Positions 8,339 to 18,085 of a stretch of 42,715 bases of DNA are shown piece by piece. The notes below the pieces were generated by a model. The model was not told the DNA's origin. It searched no databases and worked only from the letters and a program-made list of their open reading frames with translations. Every line of letters begins with the position of its first letter. The first letter of the stretch is position 1. Position numbers and translations under genes: made by a program. Source of the DNA: Bacteroidota bacterium (GTDB taxonomy: Bacteria > Bacteroidota > Bacteroidia > UKL13-3); the NCBI GenBank assembly GCA_025359805.1, contig JANYDU010000055.1:1-42715 (forward strand), written 5' to 3'.

Positions 8339-10798
8339 TTAAAATGGATCAGCATCAGCATAGATGATACATCTGTTAAACCCTTTGTTTTCAGTGGTTT
8401 TGGAAATACAGGCTTTAATGAATTGCTTGATTTCCTGAAGATGAGGAGAGTTTTTATCAATTTTAATCAGGATTTCTTTGATGAATAGGTTTCTGATTCT
8501 GGATACAAAGGGACTTTCAGGGCCAAGCATTTTATCATTACCCAAACGTTTATTCATATTTTGCTTGAGATCAAATGCGGCTTCGGCAGCTATTTTATAT
8601 TCTTTATGTTTCACTACTATTTTTATCAACCTAAAATAAGGTGGATATTCAAATTGTTTTCTTTCCTCACACTCATGAGTAAATAATTGTTGGTATTGAT
8701 GATGAATAATTTGCTGAATAACTTGGTGGTTAGGAGATGAGGTTTGGATAATTACTTTTCCTTGCTTGTGTTTTCGTCCTGCACGCCCACTTACTTGTGA
8801 GATAAGTTGAAACGCTCGCTCATGTGCCCTAAAATCAGGGAAAAATAAAAGTTGATCGGCATTGATAATTCCAACCACTGATACTTTTTCAAAATCCAAC
8901 CCTTTACTTACCATTTGAGTTCCCACTAAAATATCGGCTTCATGGTTTTCAAAACTTTGAATAATTTGTTCGTGTCCGTGTTTTGATTTTGTGGCATCCA
9001 AATCCAAACGACTAATTCGTGCTGTTGGAAATAATACACCCAATTCGTCTTCTATTTTTTCGGTTCCAATACCTTTTAGATTTAAAATATGCGAGCCACA
9101 GGCTACACAACTTTTTGGAACATTTTGGGTATGCCCGCAGTAATGACATTTTAATGAATCGAGAGATTTGTGGTACGTTAAACTAATGTCGCAATTAATG
9201 CACTTAGGCACCCAATGGCAACTTTGACATTCAATGATAGGGGCATAACCTCTTCTGTTTTGAAATAAAATAATTTGTTCGTGTAAAGTGAGTGCGGTTT
9301 CAATTTCATCATATAAAACCGAAGTAAAATTTCCTTTCATGGTTTTTACTCGTGTTTCTTCGGCAATATTTGCGGTAATAATTTGAGGCATTTCCATGTT
9401 TCCAAAACGCTCATTCATTTCTACCAAAGCATACTTTTCTGTCTTACAATTTTGGTAGCTTTCAAAAGATGGAGTGGCTGATCCCAATACTGTTTTACAT
9501 TGCCATAAATGCGCAAGAAAAATTGCAGCATCACGTGCATGGTATCGAGGTGCAGGTTCTTGTTGTTTATAACTACTCTCATGTTCTTCATCAACAATTA
9601 CCAAACCTAACTTATCAAATGGAAGAAACACTGCTGACCTAGCTCCAATAATTATTTTTGCTTCACCCTTTTGAATTTTATTCCACAATTCTACTCGTTC
9701 ATTTTGGGTAAACTTAGAATGAAAGGCAACGGCTTGTTCTCCAAAATATTTTTTAACACGAGAAACAATTTGTGAGGTGAGGGCAATTTCTGGGAGTAGA
9801 AATAATACCTGTTTGTTTTGCTTCAATACCTCTTCAATCAGTTTTACATATACATGTGTTTTTCCGCTTGATGTAACACCATGAAGCAATGCCACTTCTT
9901 TGGTTTCAAAATGCATTATTAATTGATTGTATGCTGCTTGTTGAAATTCGTTAAGTTCAAAGGTTTCGGTGGGTATAATTTCTGTTTTTAAGCGATTTAT
10001 TTTAATTTTATATTCAATAAAAATATTGTTTTTAACTAACGTTTTTAAAGAGCTGTCGTTTGCTTTTGAGGTTTCAATTAATTTACTTTTTTGAATATGC
10101 TCGGTATTGTTTTTTAAATGTAAATACGCCATCAACATATCTAATTGCATGGGCTTTTTTTCTAAAGTAGTAAAAAGATTTCTGAGTTCATTTTCATCCA
10201 AATATTTTTCGTTTAAAGAAATACAAGTTGCCATTTTGGGCTTGTATATCTCTTTCATTTCTTCAGTTAATAAAACCGCATCTTTCAAATACAAACTTTT
10301 TAGCAGAGGAAAAATATTTTTTAACTGAACCACTTCGGCAATTTCATCAAGGCTTAATTCTTCTTGAACAGTTAGGGCTTCAACAATTAAATATTCTTTA
10401 TCACTTAATTCCAATGTTTCAATTTCGCAGGCTTGATTTAATCTGATTTTTGTTTCGCTTTGCAATTTAAAAGGAGCGGGGAGAGCTGCTTGCATAACAT
10501 CTCCAATGGAGCACATATAATAGTTTGCCATCCAATTCCAAAATTTTAAAAGAGTTGGAGAAACTAAAACATCTTCATCAAGTACCGATAAAATATATTT
10601 GGCTTCGTATTCTTTTGGTGGATGAAATTGTATATCATGAATGATAGCGGCATACAATTTTTTTTTTCCAAATTGCACCACCACACGTTTTCCTGCTGCA
10701 ACTTCATCAACCATTTCTAAAGGCACACGATAGGTGTACAACTTGGCTAATGGCAAAGGCAGAATAACATTTACAAACGTGGCTAATGGGTTTTGCAA
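8339..10798 (-). CDS. priA: Primosomal protein N' (replication restart helicase PriA)
   Basis: An 819-residue superfamily 2 helicase that reloads the replisome at stalled forks. The N-terminal 3' DNA-binding domain begins 'FVNVILPLPLAKLYTYRVP'. The helicase core carries Walker A 'HGVTSSGKTHVY', Walker B 'LVIVDEEHESSYKQ', 'ILGSATPSFES'-like motif III (here 'VLGSATPSFES') and 'LVGTQMVSKGLDF'. The zinc-binding insert has Cys pairs in 'CQSCHWVPKCINC' and 'CHYCGHTQNVPKSCVACGS'. The C-terminal domain ends normally, so the gene looks intact. It follows sixA by 61 bases and is probably read in the same minus-strand run. Confidence 0.97.
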   Translation of the reverse strand: MQNPLATFVNVILPLPLAKLYTYRVPLEMVDEVAAGKRVVVQFGKKKLYAAIIHDIQFHPPKEYEAKYILSVLDEDVLVSPTLLKFWNWMANYYMCSIGDVMQAALPAPFKLQSETKIRLNQACEIETLELSDKEYLIVEALTVQEELSLDEIAEVVQLKNIFPLLKSLYLKDAVLLTEEMKEIYKPKMATCISLNEKYLDENELRNLFTTLEKKPMQLDMLMAYLHLKNNTEHIQKSKLIETSKANDSSLKTLVKNNIFIEYKIKINRLKTEIIPTETFELNEFQQAAYNQLIMHFETKEVALLHGVTSSGKTHVYVKLIEEVLKQNKQVLFLLPEIALTSQIVSRVKKYFGEQAVAFHSKFTQNERVELWNKIQKGEAKIIIGARSAVFLPFDKLGLVIVDEEHESSYKQQEPAPRYHARDAAIFLAHLWQCKTVLGSATPSFESYQNCKTEKYALVEMNERFGNMEMPQIITANIAEETRVKTMKGNFTSVLYDEIETALTLHEQIILFQNRRGYAPIIECQSCHWVPKCINCDISLTYHKSLDSLKCHYCGHTQNVPKSCVACGSHILNLKGIGTEKIEDELGVLFPTARISRLDLDATKSKHGHEQIIQSFENHEADILVGTQMVSKGLDFEKVSVVGIINADQLLFFPDFRAHERAFQLISQVSGRAGRKHKQGKVIIQTSSPNHQVIQQIIHHQYQQLFTHECEERKQFEYPPYFRLIKIVVKHKEYKIAAEAAFDLKQNMNKRLGNDKMLGPESPFVSRIRNLFIKEILIKIDKNSPHLQEIKQFIKACISKTTENKGFNRCIIYADADPF

Positions 10799-10859
10799 AA
10801 TAAATAATGATTGTTTTTTACGAATTAACTACTCGTAACATGAAAAGAAAAACTAAAAA

Positions 10860-11357
10860 TTAGGCTGTCTGATTTTTAGGGAAATCAAATGAAATAAATT
10901 GTCCGCTTTGATGGGTAATTTGTTTCCAACTAAGTAGGTCGAAATTAATTTTAACAATTCCGGCTGTTGGAATATTATCAATAAACTGATTGGTGAGATA
11001 GCCTACCATGCCAGTAAATGATGGGTTATGCCCAAATAGCATTACATCTTCAAATTTATTATCAATATTTCTGATGATAAAAATAAGATCTTCAATGGAG
11101 GCATTATACACATCAAATTCTTGAACAATACTTTTTTCTGGATAGCCAATTTCTTTTGCAATTTCTTTTGCAGTTTTTAGTGCACGAAGTGCAGGACTTG
11201 AAATTATTAAATCAGGTTTAATTCCTTTTTTCTTGAGTCGTTTACCCATTTCTAAAAGGTCTTTTTTGCCACGTTCATTTAATGTTCGGTCAAAATCTTT
11301 TTGTGTGGAGTCATCCCAACTTGATTTTGCATGACGCATTAAATAAAGTGTTTTCAT
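10860..11357 (-). CDS. sixA: SixA-like histidine phosphatase
   Basis: A 165-residue protein of the histidine phosphatase (phosphoglycerate mutase-like) superfamily. It opens 'LYLMRHAKSSWDD' with catalytic His9 inside the RHAKSSW variant of the RHG motif, typical of the SixA/phosphohistidine phosphatase branch. Other active-site segments are 'DLIISSPALRALKTA' and 'VMLFGHNPSF', which carries the second His. E. coli SixA dephosphorylates histidine on phosphocarrier proteins; the target here is unknown. Its start is 13 bases after the stop of the pRiA4b ORF-3-like gene, indicating co-transcription. Confidence 0.9.
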   Translation of the reverse strand: MKTLYLMRHAKSSWDDSTQKDFDRTLNERGKKDLLEMGKRLKKKGIKPDLIISSPALRALKTAKEIAKEIGYPEKSIVQEFDVYNASIEDLIFIIRNIDNKFEDVMLFGHNPSFTGMVGYLTNQFIDNIPTAGIVKINFDLLSWKQITHQSGQFISFDFPKNQTA

Positions 11358-11370
11358 AACTTTTTACAGA

Positions 11371-11958
11371 TTATAATTCTTCTTCTGTTTCCCCACTTGC
11401 TTCGCCTTGTTCGTCTTCACTTAATCCAAATTCATCTGCCTCATCATCAGAAATTTCTCCAGGAATTTCATCCGATTTATCTAAATAATTTTTAGTGATT
11501 TCATCAAACTCATTATCATCAACCAAACCAAAGCGTTGAATTTTATCATATTGTTTTGGTGATAATCCAACAGTTTTTGTACATACAGGATATTTTACCC
11601 CAGTTTTTTCTTTGATTTCAATTCCAGTAAGTTCAATATTAAATGCCCATACTTCTAAGAAATCATATACATATAAAATTTTTTGATGAGGATCAATAAT
11701 ATAGCTGCTTAGTTTAGCTTGCTTCATTGTTGGGGTAGGGTTTTCTTCATCTTCACTCATATCCTCAAGAGTAATTTCTTGCCCTTTTTTCCAACTGTCG
11801 TTGCTCATATAAAATGAAGCCATGTGTTTGCTATCAAAACTTATGGAAGCAAGAATTGCTTTATGAAAATCTTCAAATGTTTGTGTTGATTTGATTTCAA
11901 TTACCCGATATACTTCGTCATACTCTTCAAACCAAACTTTAAATTTATATACTGCCAT
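11371..11958 (-). CDS. Plasmid pRiA4b ORF-3-like protein with acidic tail
   Basis: A 195-residue protein whose N-terminal two thirds match the general pattern of the PRiA4b_ORF3 domain: 'YKFKVWFEEYDEVYRVIEIKS', 'TFEDFHKAILASISFD', 'FYMSNDSWKKGQEI', and 'ILYVYDFLEVWAFNIELTGI'. The last 50 residues are strongly acidic (rich in Asp, Glu and Ser), suggesting a disordered tail. The family name comes from a plasmid ORF, but such genes are common on chromosomes and their function is not known. The gene has its own likely promoter about 30 bases upstream and leads the sixA-priA run. Confidence 0.82.
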   Translation of the reverse strand: MAVYKFKVWFEEYDEVYRVIEIKSTQTFEDFHKAILASISFDSKHMASFYMSNDSWKKGQEITLEDMSEDEENPTPTMKQAKLSSYIIDPHQKILYVYDFLEVWAFNIELTGIEIKEKTGVKYPVCTKTVGLSPKQYDKIQRFGLVDDNEFDEITKNYLDKSDEIPGEISDDEADEFGLSEDEQGEASGETEEEL

Positions 11959-11987
11959 GTGTTCTGTTTTTTTTGAAATTAGAAAAG

Positions 11988-12018
11988 CAAAAATACATTT
12001 TCTAGTATCTCAAGCAAT
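11988..12018 (-). promoter_or_regulatory. Bacteroidota-type promoter for the pRiA4b-like/sixA/priA run
   Basis: On the minus strand, ATTG (12015-12018) is followed after 19 bases by TATTTTTG (11988-11995), matching the -33 TTTG and -7 TAnnTTTG consensus with near-ideal spacing. Transcription would begin near 11981, about 23 bases before the ATG at 11958. Confidence 0.5.
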
Positions 12019-12039
12019 ATGATGAAAGTTTTTATTGAA

Positions 12040-15000
12040 TTATTTTAAAATGGTAAAGTTTCCTTTTACCAAATGTGAGGAATCATCCCAACCAGAGTAA
12101 GTAATTACATAAACATACACATCACAAATAGCATCCGAACCATCTTGTGCTATTCCATTCCACTGTTGATGTTTATTGTTGGTTTCAAAAACAAGTTTCC
12201 CCCAACGATCATAAATTTTTAAGTTATACTCTTTAACAAAAATTGGAACGCCACCCCAAGTATCATTCAATCCATCACCATTTGCAGTAAAAGCATTTGG
12301 CACATGAAGAAGAGGTTTTTGAATCAATTCAATAGTATTTGAAGTACTTGTAAGTCCATAGCCTTTAACACCTTCATTGGCAATTATTTTGTATTGATAA
12401 AGTCCGTTATTGTAATTTAATTTATCATCGATACTTTGTGTTGCAATACTTTGTAAAATATATTCAGGATTATTATCAGGTTGTATTCTAACAATATCAT
12501 AATATTTTACACCGGCATACCAATAATTATATGCATTCCATTTTAGAGTATGTTCAAAAGGATTTGAAACGCCTTTTAGTAATATGGAACAAGCATCTCC
12601 TGTTATTAAACTTTCAAGTCCGCAATTATTATTTTGAGTGATTTTATAACAGTAAGAATACTGCTGAACTTTTACATTTTGATCTAATAAGAAGGTATCA
12701 CTTAAATGAGTTCCTTGATAAATTTTTATATAGTCTTGAGTTTTTAAATCTTGTTTGTACAACGTATATAAACTAAACTCATTATCGAAAGATTTTCTCC
12801 AAAAAACAGCAACATTTTTATTATCATTAACGGTTACTGTATAAAATGGTATTTGGAATGGATAATCTGAAGGTTGTTTGACGCTGCATTTAAAATCTGA
12901 AGTATCTCCATAATTTCCGCATATATCTTGTGATGTAATGGCATAGCAATAATTATTTTTGAGATTTCCAATTGCCGAATTATCTTCTGTTAAAAATGAA
13001 TTTGAGTTGAGCACATCAACAAATGTTTTGATACTTCCGTCAGGACTTTTTTTAAGCAAAATAAATTTCTTAAAAAATTTATTTACGTTGGATTGTTCCC
13101 ATTTAATTTCAACATCATTATTATCAATGTATTTAACACAGGATAAATTTGGTGGACTATTTTGAGGTGGTGGAATGGTAACTATTCTAATTAAGCCACT
13201 ATTTGTTTGAGGTGAAGGGCATTGATTATTTTTAACATAAAAGCGTAAATATGGAGTATCAATTCCATTACAACTTGCAATCCAACGTAAAGTAATAGTG
13301 GCTTTTGATAAATCATTTTTAGTGCTAAACGAAACTAATTTACTGTTACTAAATATATTCCCGTCACATTGAATAAAAACTGAATCTTTATCATCAACGG
13401 AATATATATATGTAGTAAGATTTAATGTATCCATAGCATACACATTTACAATAGAATCTTTGCTAAAAATAAAAGCAGGTGTTGTAGATGTATCATTTTT
13501 AAAAAGCGAACAAACGGTTCTGGAAGTATCTCCAATTGAATCACAAATATTTATTGTGCTTATAAAATAGCAGTAATTATTAATTACATTTAAAATCGCT
13601 GATGTATCAATAAACGAAACCGTATTTATTGTATTTACGGTGGCTAATAAGTTGAAATTTTCACCTTCTTTTTTTCGATATATTTTGTATGCTTTAAAAT
13701 ATTTTGAAGATGAATTTTTTTGCCATTGGAGTTTTAACGTGTTATCGTTAATGGTCTTTAAACACTGAGGATATGGAGCAGGAATAATAGGTGGTGGCAT
13801 TACAATTATTTTTATTTTACCAATGCCTGTTCTAATAGTTGGGCATCCATTATCGGTCATGTTTATGGTAATTTCTAAAGTATCAGTTGATGAAGCATCT
13901 TTACATTGTGTTTGCCAATTTAAAATGCCGGTTGATTTTCCTGCACCTTCTTTTTTTATTACAGTAGCTGGATTTCCAGATAAATTAAAAACGCTTCCAG
14001 TAAAAGTATAAAATATCGAATCGCCATCTTTATCGGTCATTTGAAATGGGAATGATAATAAATCGGTAGCTGTAATTTTTATTAGGGTATCAGCAAATAC
14101 AGGCGCAAATTCTGAAACATTTAAATTAATTTTAAAGATTGCATTGTTACAGTTTTTATATGGGGTAGTACTATTATTGGTATTTGACCAAGCTCCATTT
14201 GTGGTTGGAAAATCAGAATGCCCGCCACATCCGCCACATACCGCTTGAAAAACATTTCCGTTTTTATCAAAACGGCTTGTTCCTCCATCAACATGCTCCA
14301 AACTGACATTGCCTCCATAAAAAGTTGCATAAGCTAAGCTGGTTAAATTCTTAGAAAAAACAATTAAGTAAAAATCAGAACCATCAGTTGTTTTTTGAAC
14401 GGCATTTGCTGTAATAGGTAATCCATAAGTGGAGCCTGTTTGAGAATTATAAGCGTTATTTATAACACCACCCCAGCCAGATACGTAAACTCTTCCACAT
14501 ACATCAACTAAAAATGCGGAAGGAGAAATATTTGGATACAGACTTGAGGTACCAAATATGGTTGACGTTTTTATAGATGTTAAATTTTTATCAAGAATAA
14601 GAATAAACTGTTTGCCTCCAGTATTTGAATATACTCCGGATGAAACAGGCATGTTTCCAAATGTTTGTCCGGCAACATAAATGTTTTGTTGATTATCTGT
14701 TTGTAAAAAATAGGTTTGATCAAAAAGTGTGGTACCAATATATATAAAGGCTTGCAAGCTATTTCCGTAAGGTGAAATTTTAGCAATAAATCCATCTGTG
14801 CCACCATGATAAGCAAATGCTGAACCACCCGTTGAATTGATATTACTGCTTTTAGTGCCTCCACAAATAATGGCGTTTCCTAAATAATCAATGGTAATTC
14901 CAAAAGCAGCATCGGCATTGTTTCCTCCAATATAAGTAGAGAATGATAATGAAGTGAGTGCGCTGTTAAATTTTAATAAACAACCATCTTGTATTCCTCC

Positions 15001-16389
15001 ACCATAAGAAGTTTGAAACCCATTTTGAATTGGGAAACCATTATCAGTTGTTGATGCAGTTGTTGATGCTACATATATTGAATAGTTTGAACCATTACCA
15101 TCTATCATTACTTCTCCTCTAAACTGATCGCCATAATTAAAAGTAAGTGGTCGGTTAATGGCATCATAAAACTCATGTGTGGAGTCACTGTTTATTCCAT
15201 CATCTTTTGCCCCACCAAAATAAGTTGAGCCCAATAATGTTGAACCATCAGCACTAAGTTTAACAATAAAAATATCGTACTTTCCATTTTGTGTTCCATC
15301 ATATGCACCCGATGAAATTGGAAAATTTGTGGAGGTTGTTGTTCCCATCACAATTAAATTTCCAGAACTATCGCATATCATACTATGTGGTTGTTCATTC
15401 CCTATTCCACCCAATAAAGTCGCGTATAAAAGATGAGTTCCATCAGCACTGTATTTTAAAATTCCGGCATCGCGTGCAATATCTTCCAAATTTGTAGGCG
15501 ATGAAAAGCCATCTCTGTAAATTAATTGGAATGCTCCAACAGTAACAGGAAAACCTATTGCATAAACTGTTCCTCCAGAATAAGCATTTCCGTTATTATC
15601 ATAAGTTGCGGTAAATCCCCAATTATCAGCATAGGATCCCGAAAAGGTGGCAAACACAACTGTGGGGTCAATCAATAAATCTTGATTTTTATTGTAAGAT
15701 GAAAGTTGGTAGCTAAGAGTATTATCGGTTAATATAAATTGAGAAGGAATAGTAACTTCACCTTGTAAACACAACGGTTTTTCTTCTTTTATCATCCCTA
15801 ATGAAGTGGTAATTTCTAATGCACCATTATAAATATTTAGTGCATTTGCTCCTCTGTATTTTAGTTTAATAGTATTTGGGTTTCCATTTGCATGCACAAT
15901 AAAATTCATCTTAAAAGCGCCATCTAAAGAAATAAGTTCAAGGTCGATATTGTTATAAATATTTTGAAGTGTTACTTTTTCATAAGCATAACAAAAGTTT
16001 GCCCATTTGCTTTTATCGTTGCCAATAAAATAGTTATAATATTCTGCGCTTTTATTTTGTTTAATAACCGTTGAGGTTGAATTGCTACCAACAAAATCAA
16101 CAAATAAATTATGCCCATTAACAGTTGTACCATTTTTATGGTTATGGTCTTTTTCGTGTAATGCGCCCTCATCATACATGGCATAAGCCAAGCCTTGTTT
16201 GGTAATAAATAAAAATCCTCCGGGAATATTGGCTTTAAATAATACGTTAGATTCCCACTGCCCCTTGTTTTCAATAACACGTATTGTTTTTGTCTTCGTT
16301 ACTGGCTCTACTACGGCAAATGCATTCCCAATTTGCAAAAGCAAAAACACAAACAGTATAAAAAAATATTTTATAGCAATTGTTTTCAA
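12040..16389 (-). CDS. Giant secreted beta-propeller protein with gliding-motility-type (T9SS type B) C-terminal domain
   Basis: A 1449-residue surface or secreted protein. Residues 1-25 form a signal peptide ending 'IGNAFA'. An N-terminal module ('VIENKGQWESNVLFKANIPG', about 35-245) of the kind found in front of SBBP repeats precedes six or seven SBBP-like propeller blades (about 245-760), with recurrent patterns such as 'DIFIVKLSADGSTLLGSTYF' and 'GGCGGHSDFPTTNGAW'. Next come cadherin/Ig-like and fibronectin-like modules (about 770-1350) with paired cysteines ('CLKTINDN', 'NNYCYFIS'). The last 95 residues, 'HVPNAFTANGDGLNDTWG' to 'YDRWGKLVFE...VKGNFTILK', are the gliding motility-associated C-terminal domain exported by T9SS. 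It stands alone on the minus strand. Adhesin or motility role is inferred only. Confidence 0.92.
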   Translation of the reverse strand: MKTIAIKYFFILFVFLLLQIGNAFAVVEPVTKTKTIRVIENKGQWESNVLFKANIPGGFLFITKQGLAYAMYDEGALHEKDHNHKNGTTVNGHNLFVDFVGSNSTSTVIKQNKSAEYYNYFIGNDKSKWANFCYAYEKVTLQNIYNNIDLELISLDGAFKMNFIVHANGNPNTIKLKYRGANALNIYNGALEITTSLGMIKEEKPLCLQGEVTIPSQFILTDNTLSYQLSSYNKNQDLLIDPTVVFATFSGSYADNWGFTATYDNNGNAYSGGTVYAIGFPVTVGAFQLIYRDGFSSPTNLEDIARDAGILKYSADGTHLLYATLLGGIGNEQPHSMICDSSGNLIVMGTTTSTNFPISSGAYDGTQNGKYDIFIVKLSADGSTLLGSTYFGGAKDDGINSDSTHEFYDAINRPLTFNYGDQFRGEVMIDGNGSNYSIYVASTTASTTDNGFPIQNGFQTSYGGGIQDGCLLKFNSALTSLSFSTYIGGNNADAAFGITIDYLGNAIICGGTKSSNINSTGGSAFAYHGGTDGFIAKISPYGNSLQAFIYIGTTLFDQTYFLQTDNQQNIYVAGQTFGNMPVSSGVYSNTGGKQFILILDKNLTSIKTSTIFGTSSLYPNISPSAFLVDVCGRVYVSGWGGVINNAYNSQTGSTYGLPITANAVQKTTDGSDFYLIVFSKNLTSLAYATFYGGNVSLEHVDGGTSRFDKNGNVFQAVCGGCGGHSDFPTTNGAWSNTNNSTTPYKNCNNAIFKINLNVSEFAPVFADTLIKITATDLLSFPFQMTDKDGDSIFYTFTGSVFNLSGNPATVIKKEGAGKSTGILNWQTQCKDASSTDTLEITINMTDNGCPTIRTGIGKIKIIVMPPPIIPAPYPQCLKTINDNTLKLQWQKNSSSKYFKAYKIYRKKEGENFNLLATVNTINTVSFIDTSAILNVINNYCYFISTINICDSIGDTSRTVCSLFKNDTSTTPAFIFSKDSIVNVYAMDTLNLTTYIYSVDDKDSVFIQCDGNIFSNSKLVSFSTKNDLSKATITLRWIASCNGIDTPYLRFYVKNNQCPSPQTNSGLIRIVTIPPPQNSPPNLSCVKYIDNNDVEIKWEQSNVNKFFKKFILLKKSPDGSIKTFVDVLNSNSFLTEDNSAIGNLKNNYCYAITSQDICGNYGDTSDFKCSVKQPSDYPFQIPFYTVTVNDNKNVAVFWRKSFDNEFSLYTLYKQDLKTQDYIKIYQGTHLSDTFLLDQNVKVQQYSYCYKITQNNNCGLESLITGDACSILLKGVSNPFEHTLKWNAYNYWYAGVKYYDIVRIQPDNNPEYILQSIATQSIDDKLNYNNGLYQYKIIANEGVKGYGLTSTSNTIELIQKPLLHVPNAFTANGDGLNDTWGGVPIFVKEYNLKIYDRWGKLVFETNNKHQQWNGIAQDGSDAICDVYVYVITYSGWDDSSHLVKGNFTILK

Positions 16390-16459
16390 AATGGTAAAAC
16401 AAATTTATTCAAAAAATGATATGATTGATGTTAAATTGCTTTGCTTAAAATAATTAGAG

Positions 16460-17152
16460 GTGAAAAAACAAAAATTAGTTGTATTAACCGGTGCAGGTAT
16501 TAGTGCCGAAAGTGGTTTAAAAACATTTAGGGATAGTGATGGATTGTGGGAAGGTTATAATATTGAAGATGTTGCCACTTTTGATGCTTGGAAAAGAAAC
16601 CCTGCAATGGTTCAAGAGTTTTATAACCAAAGGCGAAAGGCTATTTTAGAAGCTAAACCCAATGCAGCACATATAGCATTAGCTAAGTTAGAAAATGATT
16701 TTGATGTTCATATCATCACCCAAAATATTGATGATTTGCACGAACGTGCGGGTTCAAAAAAAGTATTGCATTTACATGGAGAAATTAAAAAATCACAGAG
16801 TACTGCAAACTCAAAATTGATTTATGATATGGAAGGATGGGAACTTAAAATGGGAGAGAAGTGTGAGTTGGGTTCTCAACTTAGGCCTTTTATTGTTTGG
16901 TTTGGAGAGGCTGTTCCTAAAATTGAAGAAGCTGCTGAAATCGTTGTTCGTGCCGATGTTTTTATTGTTGTAGGAACATCATTGGTGGTTTATCCGGCAG
17001 CAGGTTTGGTTAATTACGTTGCCAAAAAAGTTCCCATTTATATTGTTGATCCCGGAGAACCAACAGTTACCAATTCTGAGCGCATCATATTTATCCAACA
17101 AAAAGCCACAATTGGAATAAGGAAATTAATGGATGATTATTTATTGGTATAA
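16460..17152 (+). CDS. cobB: SIR2 family NAD-dependent protein deacylase lacking the zinc tetrad
   Basis: A 230-residue sirtuin that removes acyl groups from lysine using NAD. It starts at GTG 16460; no ATG fits before GAGISAESG (11-19). Other motifs are 'KTFRDSDGLWEGY', 'TQNIDDLHERAG' (87-98), catalytic His106 in 'HLHGE', and 'VGTSLVVYPAAGLV'. Tyr55 and Arg58 in 'EFYNQRR' match the class III residues that favour succinyl and malonyl groups. The usual zinc-binding cysteines are missing: after 'HLHGE' comes 'IKKSQSTANSK', and the second pair is reduced to Cys135 in 'EKCELGSQLRPF'. I believe this zinc-less form is widespread in Bacteroidota. It is convergent with the TonB gene, 10 bases away. 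Confidence 0.93.
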   Translation: MKKQKLVVLTGAGISAESGLKTFRDSDGLWEGYNIEDVATFDAWKRNPAMVQEFYNQRRKAILEAKPNAAHIALAKLENDFDVHIITQNIDDLHERAGSKKVLHLHGEIKKSQSTANSKLIYDMEGWELKMGEKCELGSQLRPFIVWFGEAVPKIEEAAEIVVRADVFIVVGTSLVVYPAAGLVNYVAKKVPIYIVDPGEPTVTNSERIIFIQQKATIGIRKLMDDYLLV

Positions 17153-17162
17153 GATATAGATT

Positions 17163-18050
17163 TTACTGTTTAAATCTAAACACAAATGTAATGGTTCCAT
17201 ATTGTTCTTCTGGTCCATCAGGTTTTGGAGAGAAGCGAGCTTCCAAAGCGCCTTGTTTCGATTTTTCTAATAATACAGGGCTCAATGTTGTTGTGCCTTT
17301 TTGCCCTGGAGTTGCTTTAATTACTTTTCCATTTCTATCTACAACAATGGAAACAACAACCTTTCCTGTTTCACGTGAGTTCTCTGTAATATCTGGTCTG
17401 CGAGATAATGAACGCCCTCTTAATTCATAAGTTCCAACACCATCACTACTTCCATTTCCAATTCCATCACCTGTTCCATATCCTTCTCCATTTCCACCGT
17501 TTCCTGCTTTGCCATTTCCATCCGGACTACCATTTGGATCTCCATCAACTTTACCTTCGTTTCCGGGAATTGTACCATCACCCGAACCACTTGATTGCCC
17601 GGCATTATTTTTCTTTTTAAATAATGATTGCTGATCAACTTTACGAGGAACGTCAACAGGTTTTTCTATTTTCTTTTCCGTTTTCTTAACTTCTTTTTTT
17701 GCATCAATCTTTTTTACAACTGTTTCTTTTGTTGCTTCTGCTGTTTCTATTTCAGGAGCATCTTGGTTATCTTGTGTAATAGTTTGAGCATCGTTAGTTT
17801 GTTGTTCTGGTTGAGGAGGTTCTGGTTCCGAAATTATTTCTTCAACAGGAATCAAATCTGGTCCACCCATATTTTCTTCACCAAGGCTTATCAACATCCC
17901 TGAACCTCCCGGATCTGAAAGTGGTGGATTGGGTGGCATAATCACAAAAAACCATAATAAAAGTAGTATGCCTGCATGCACAAAAACTGTAACACTATAG
18001 CTAATAATGGAGTTTTTGCGGTTGTCTTTATATAAAGTTGCTGCGTTCAT
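17163..18050 (-). CDS. TonB-like energy transducer
   Basis: A 295-residue protein with the TonB layout: a short cytoplasmic N-terminus, one membrane helix at about 16-38 ('ISYSVTVFVHAGILLLLWFF'), a long Pro/Glu/Lys linker ('EPEPPQPEQQ', then Lys-rich 'KKEVKKTEKKIEKP'), a Gly/Asn/Asp-rich spacer (about 150-205), and a C-terminal domain with 'ETGKVVVSIVVDRNGKVIKA' and 'ARFSPKPDGPEEQYGTITFVF'. It would couple inner membrane energy to outer membrane receptors, but no exbB, exbD or receptor gene is next to it. Two direct repeats lie just upstream at 18086-18132. Confidence 0.88.
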   Translation of the reverse strand: MNAATLYKDNRKNSIISYSVTVFVHAGILLLLWFFVIMPPNPPLSDPGGSGMLISLGEENMGGPDLIPVEEIISEPEPPQPEQQTNDAQTITQDNQDAPEIETAEATKETVVKKIDAKKEVKKTEKKIEKPVDVPRKVDQQSLFKKKNNAGQSSGSGDGTIPGNEGKVDGDPNGSPDGNGKAGNGGNGEGYGTGDGIGNGSSDGVGTYELRGRSLSRRPDITENSRETGKVVVSIVVDRNGKVIKATPGQKGTTTLSPVLLEKSKQGALEARFSPKPDGPEEQYGTITFVFRFKQ

Positions 18051-18085
18051 TTAATGGCTTTAACGTTTGTATTGTTTGGGTTATT

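Noticed and set aside
11371..11958. Integrated plasmid or mobile element suggested by the pRiA4b name
   Set aside because: The name is historical; there is no transposase, integrase, terminal repeat or composition shift, and the neighbours are housekeeping genes.
17157..17178. 7-bp inverted repeat between the sirtuin and tonB-like genes as a terminator
   Set aside because: The stem is AT-rich with an 8-base loop and no T tract on either strand, so it is too weak to call.
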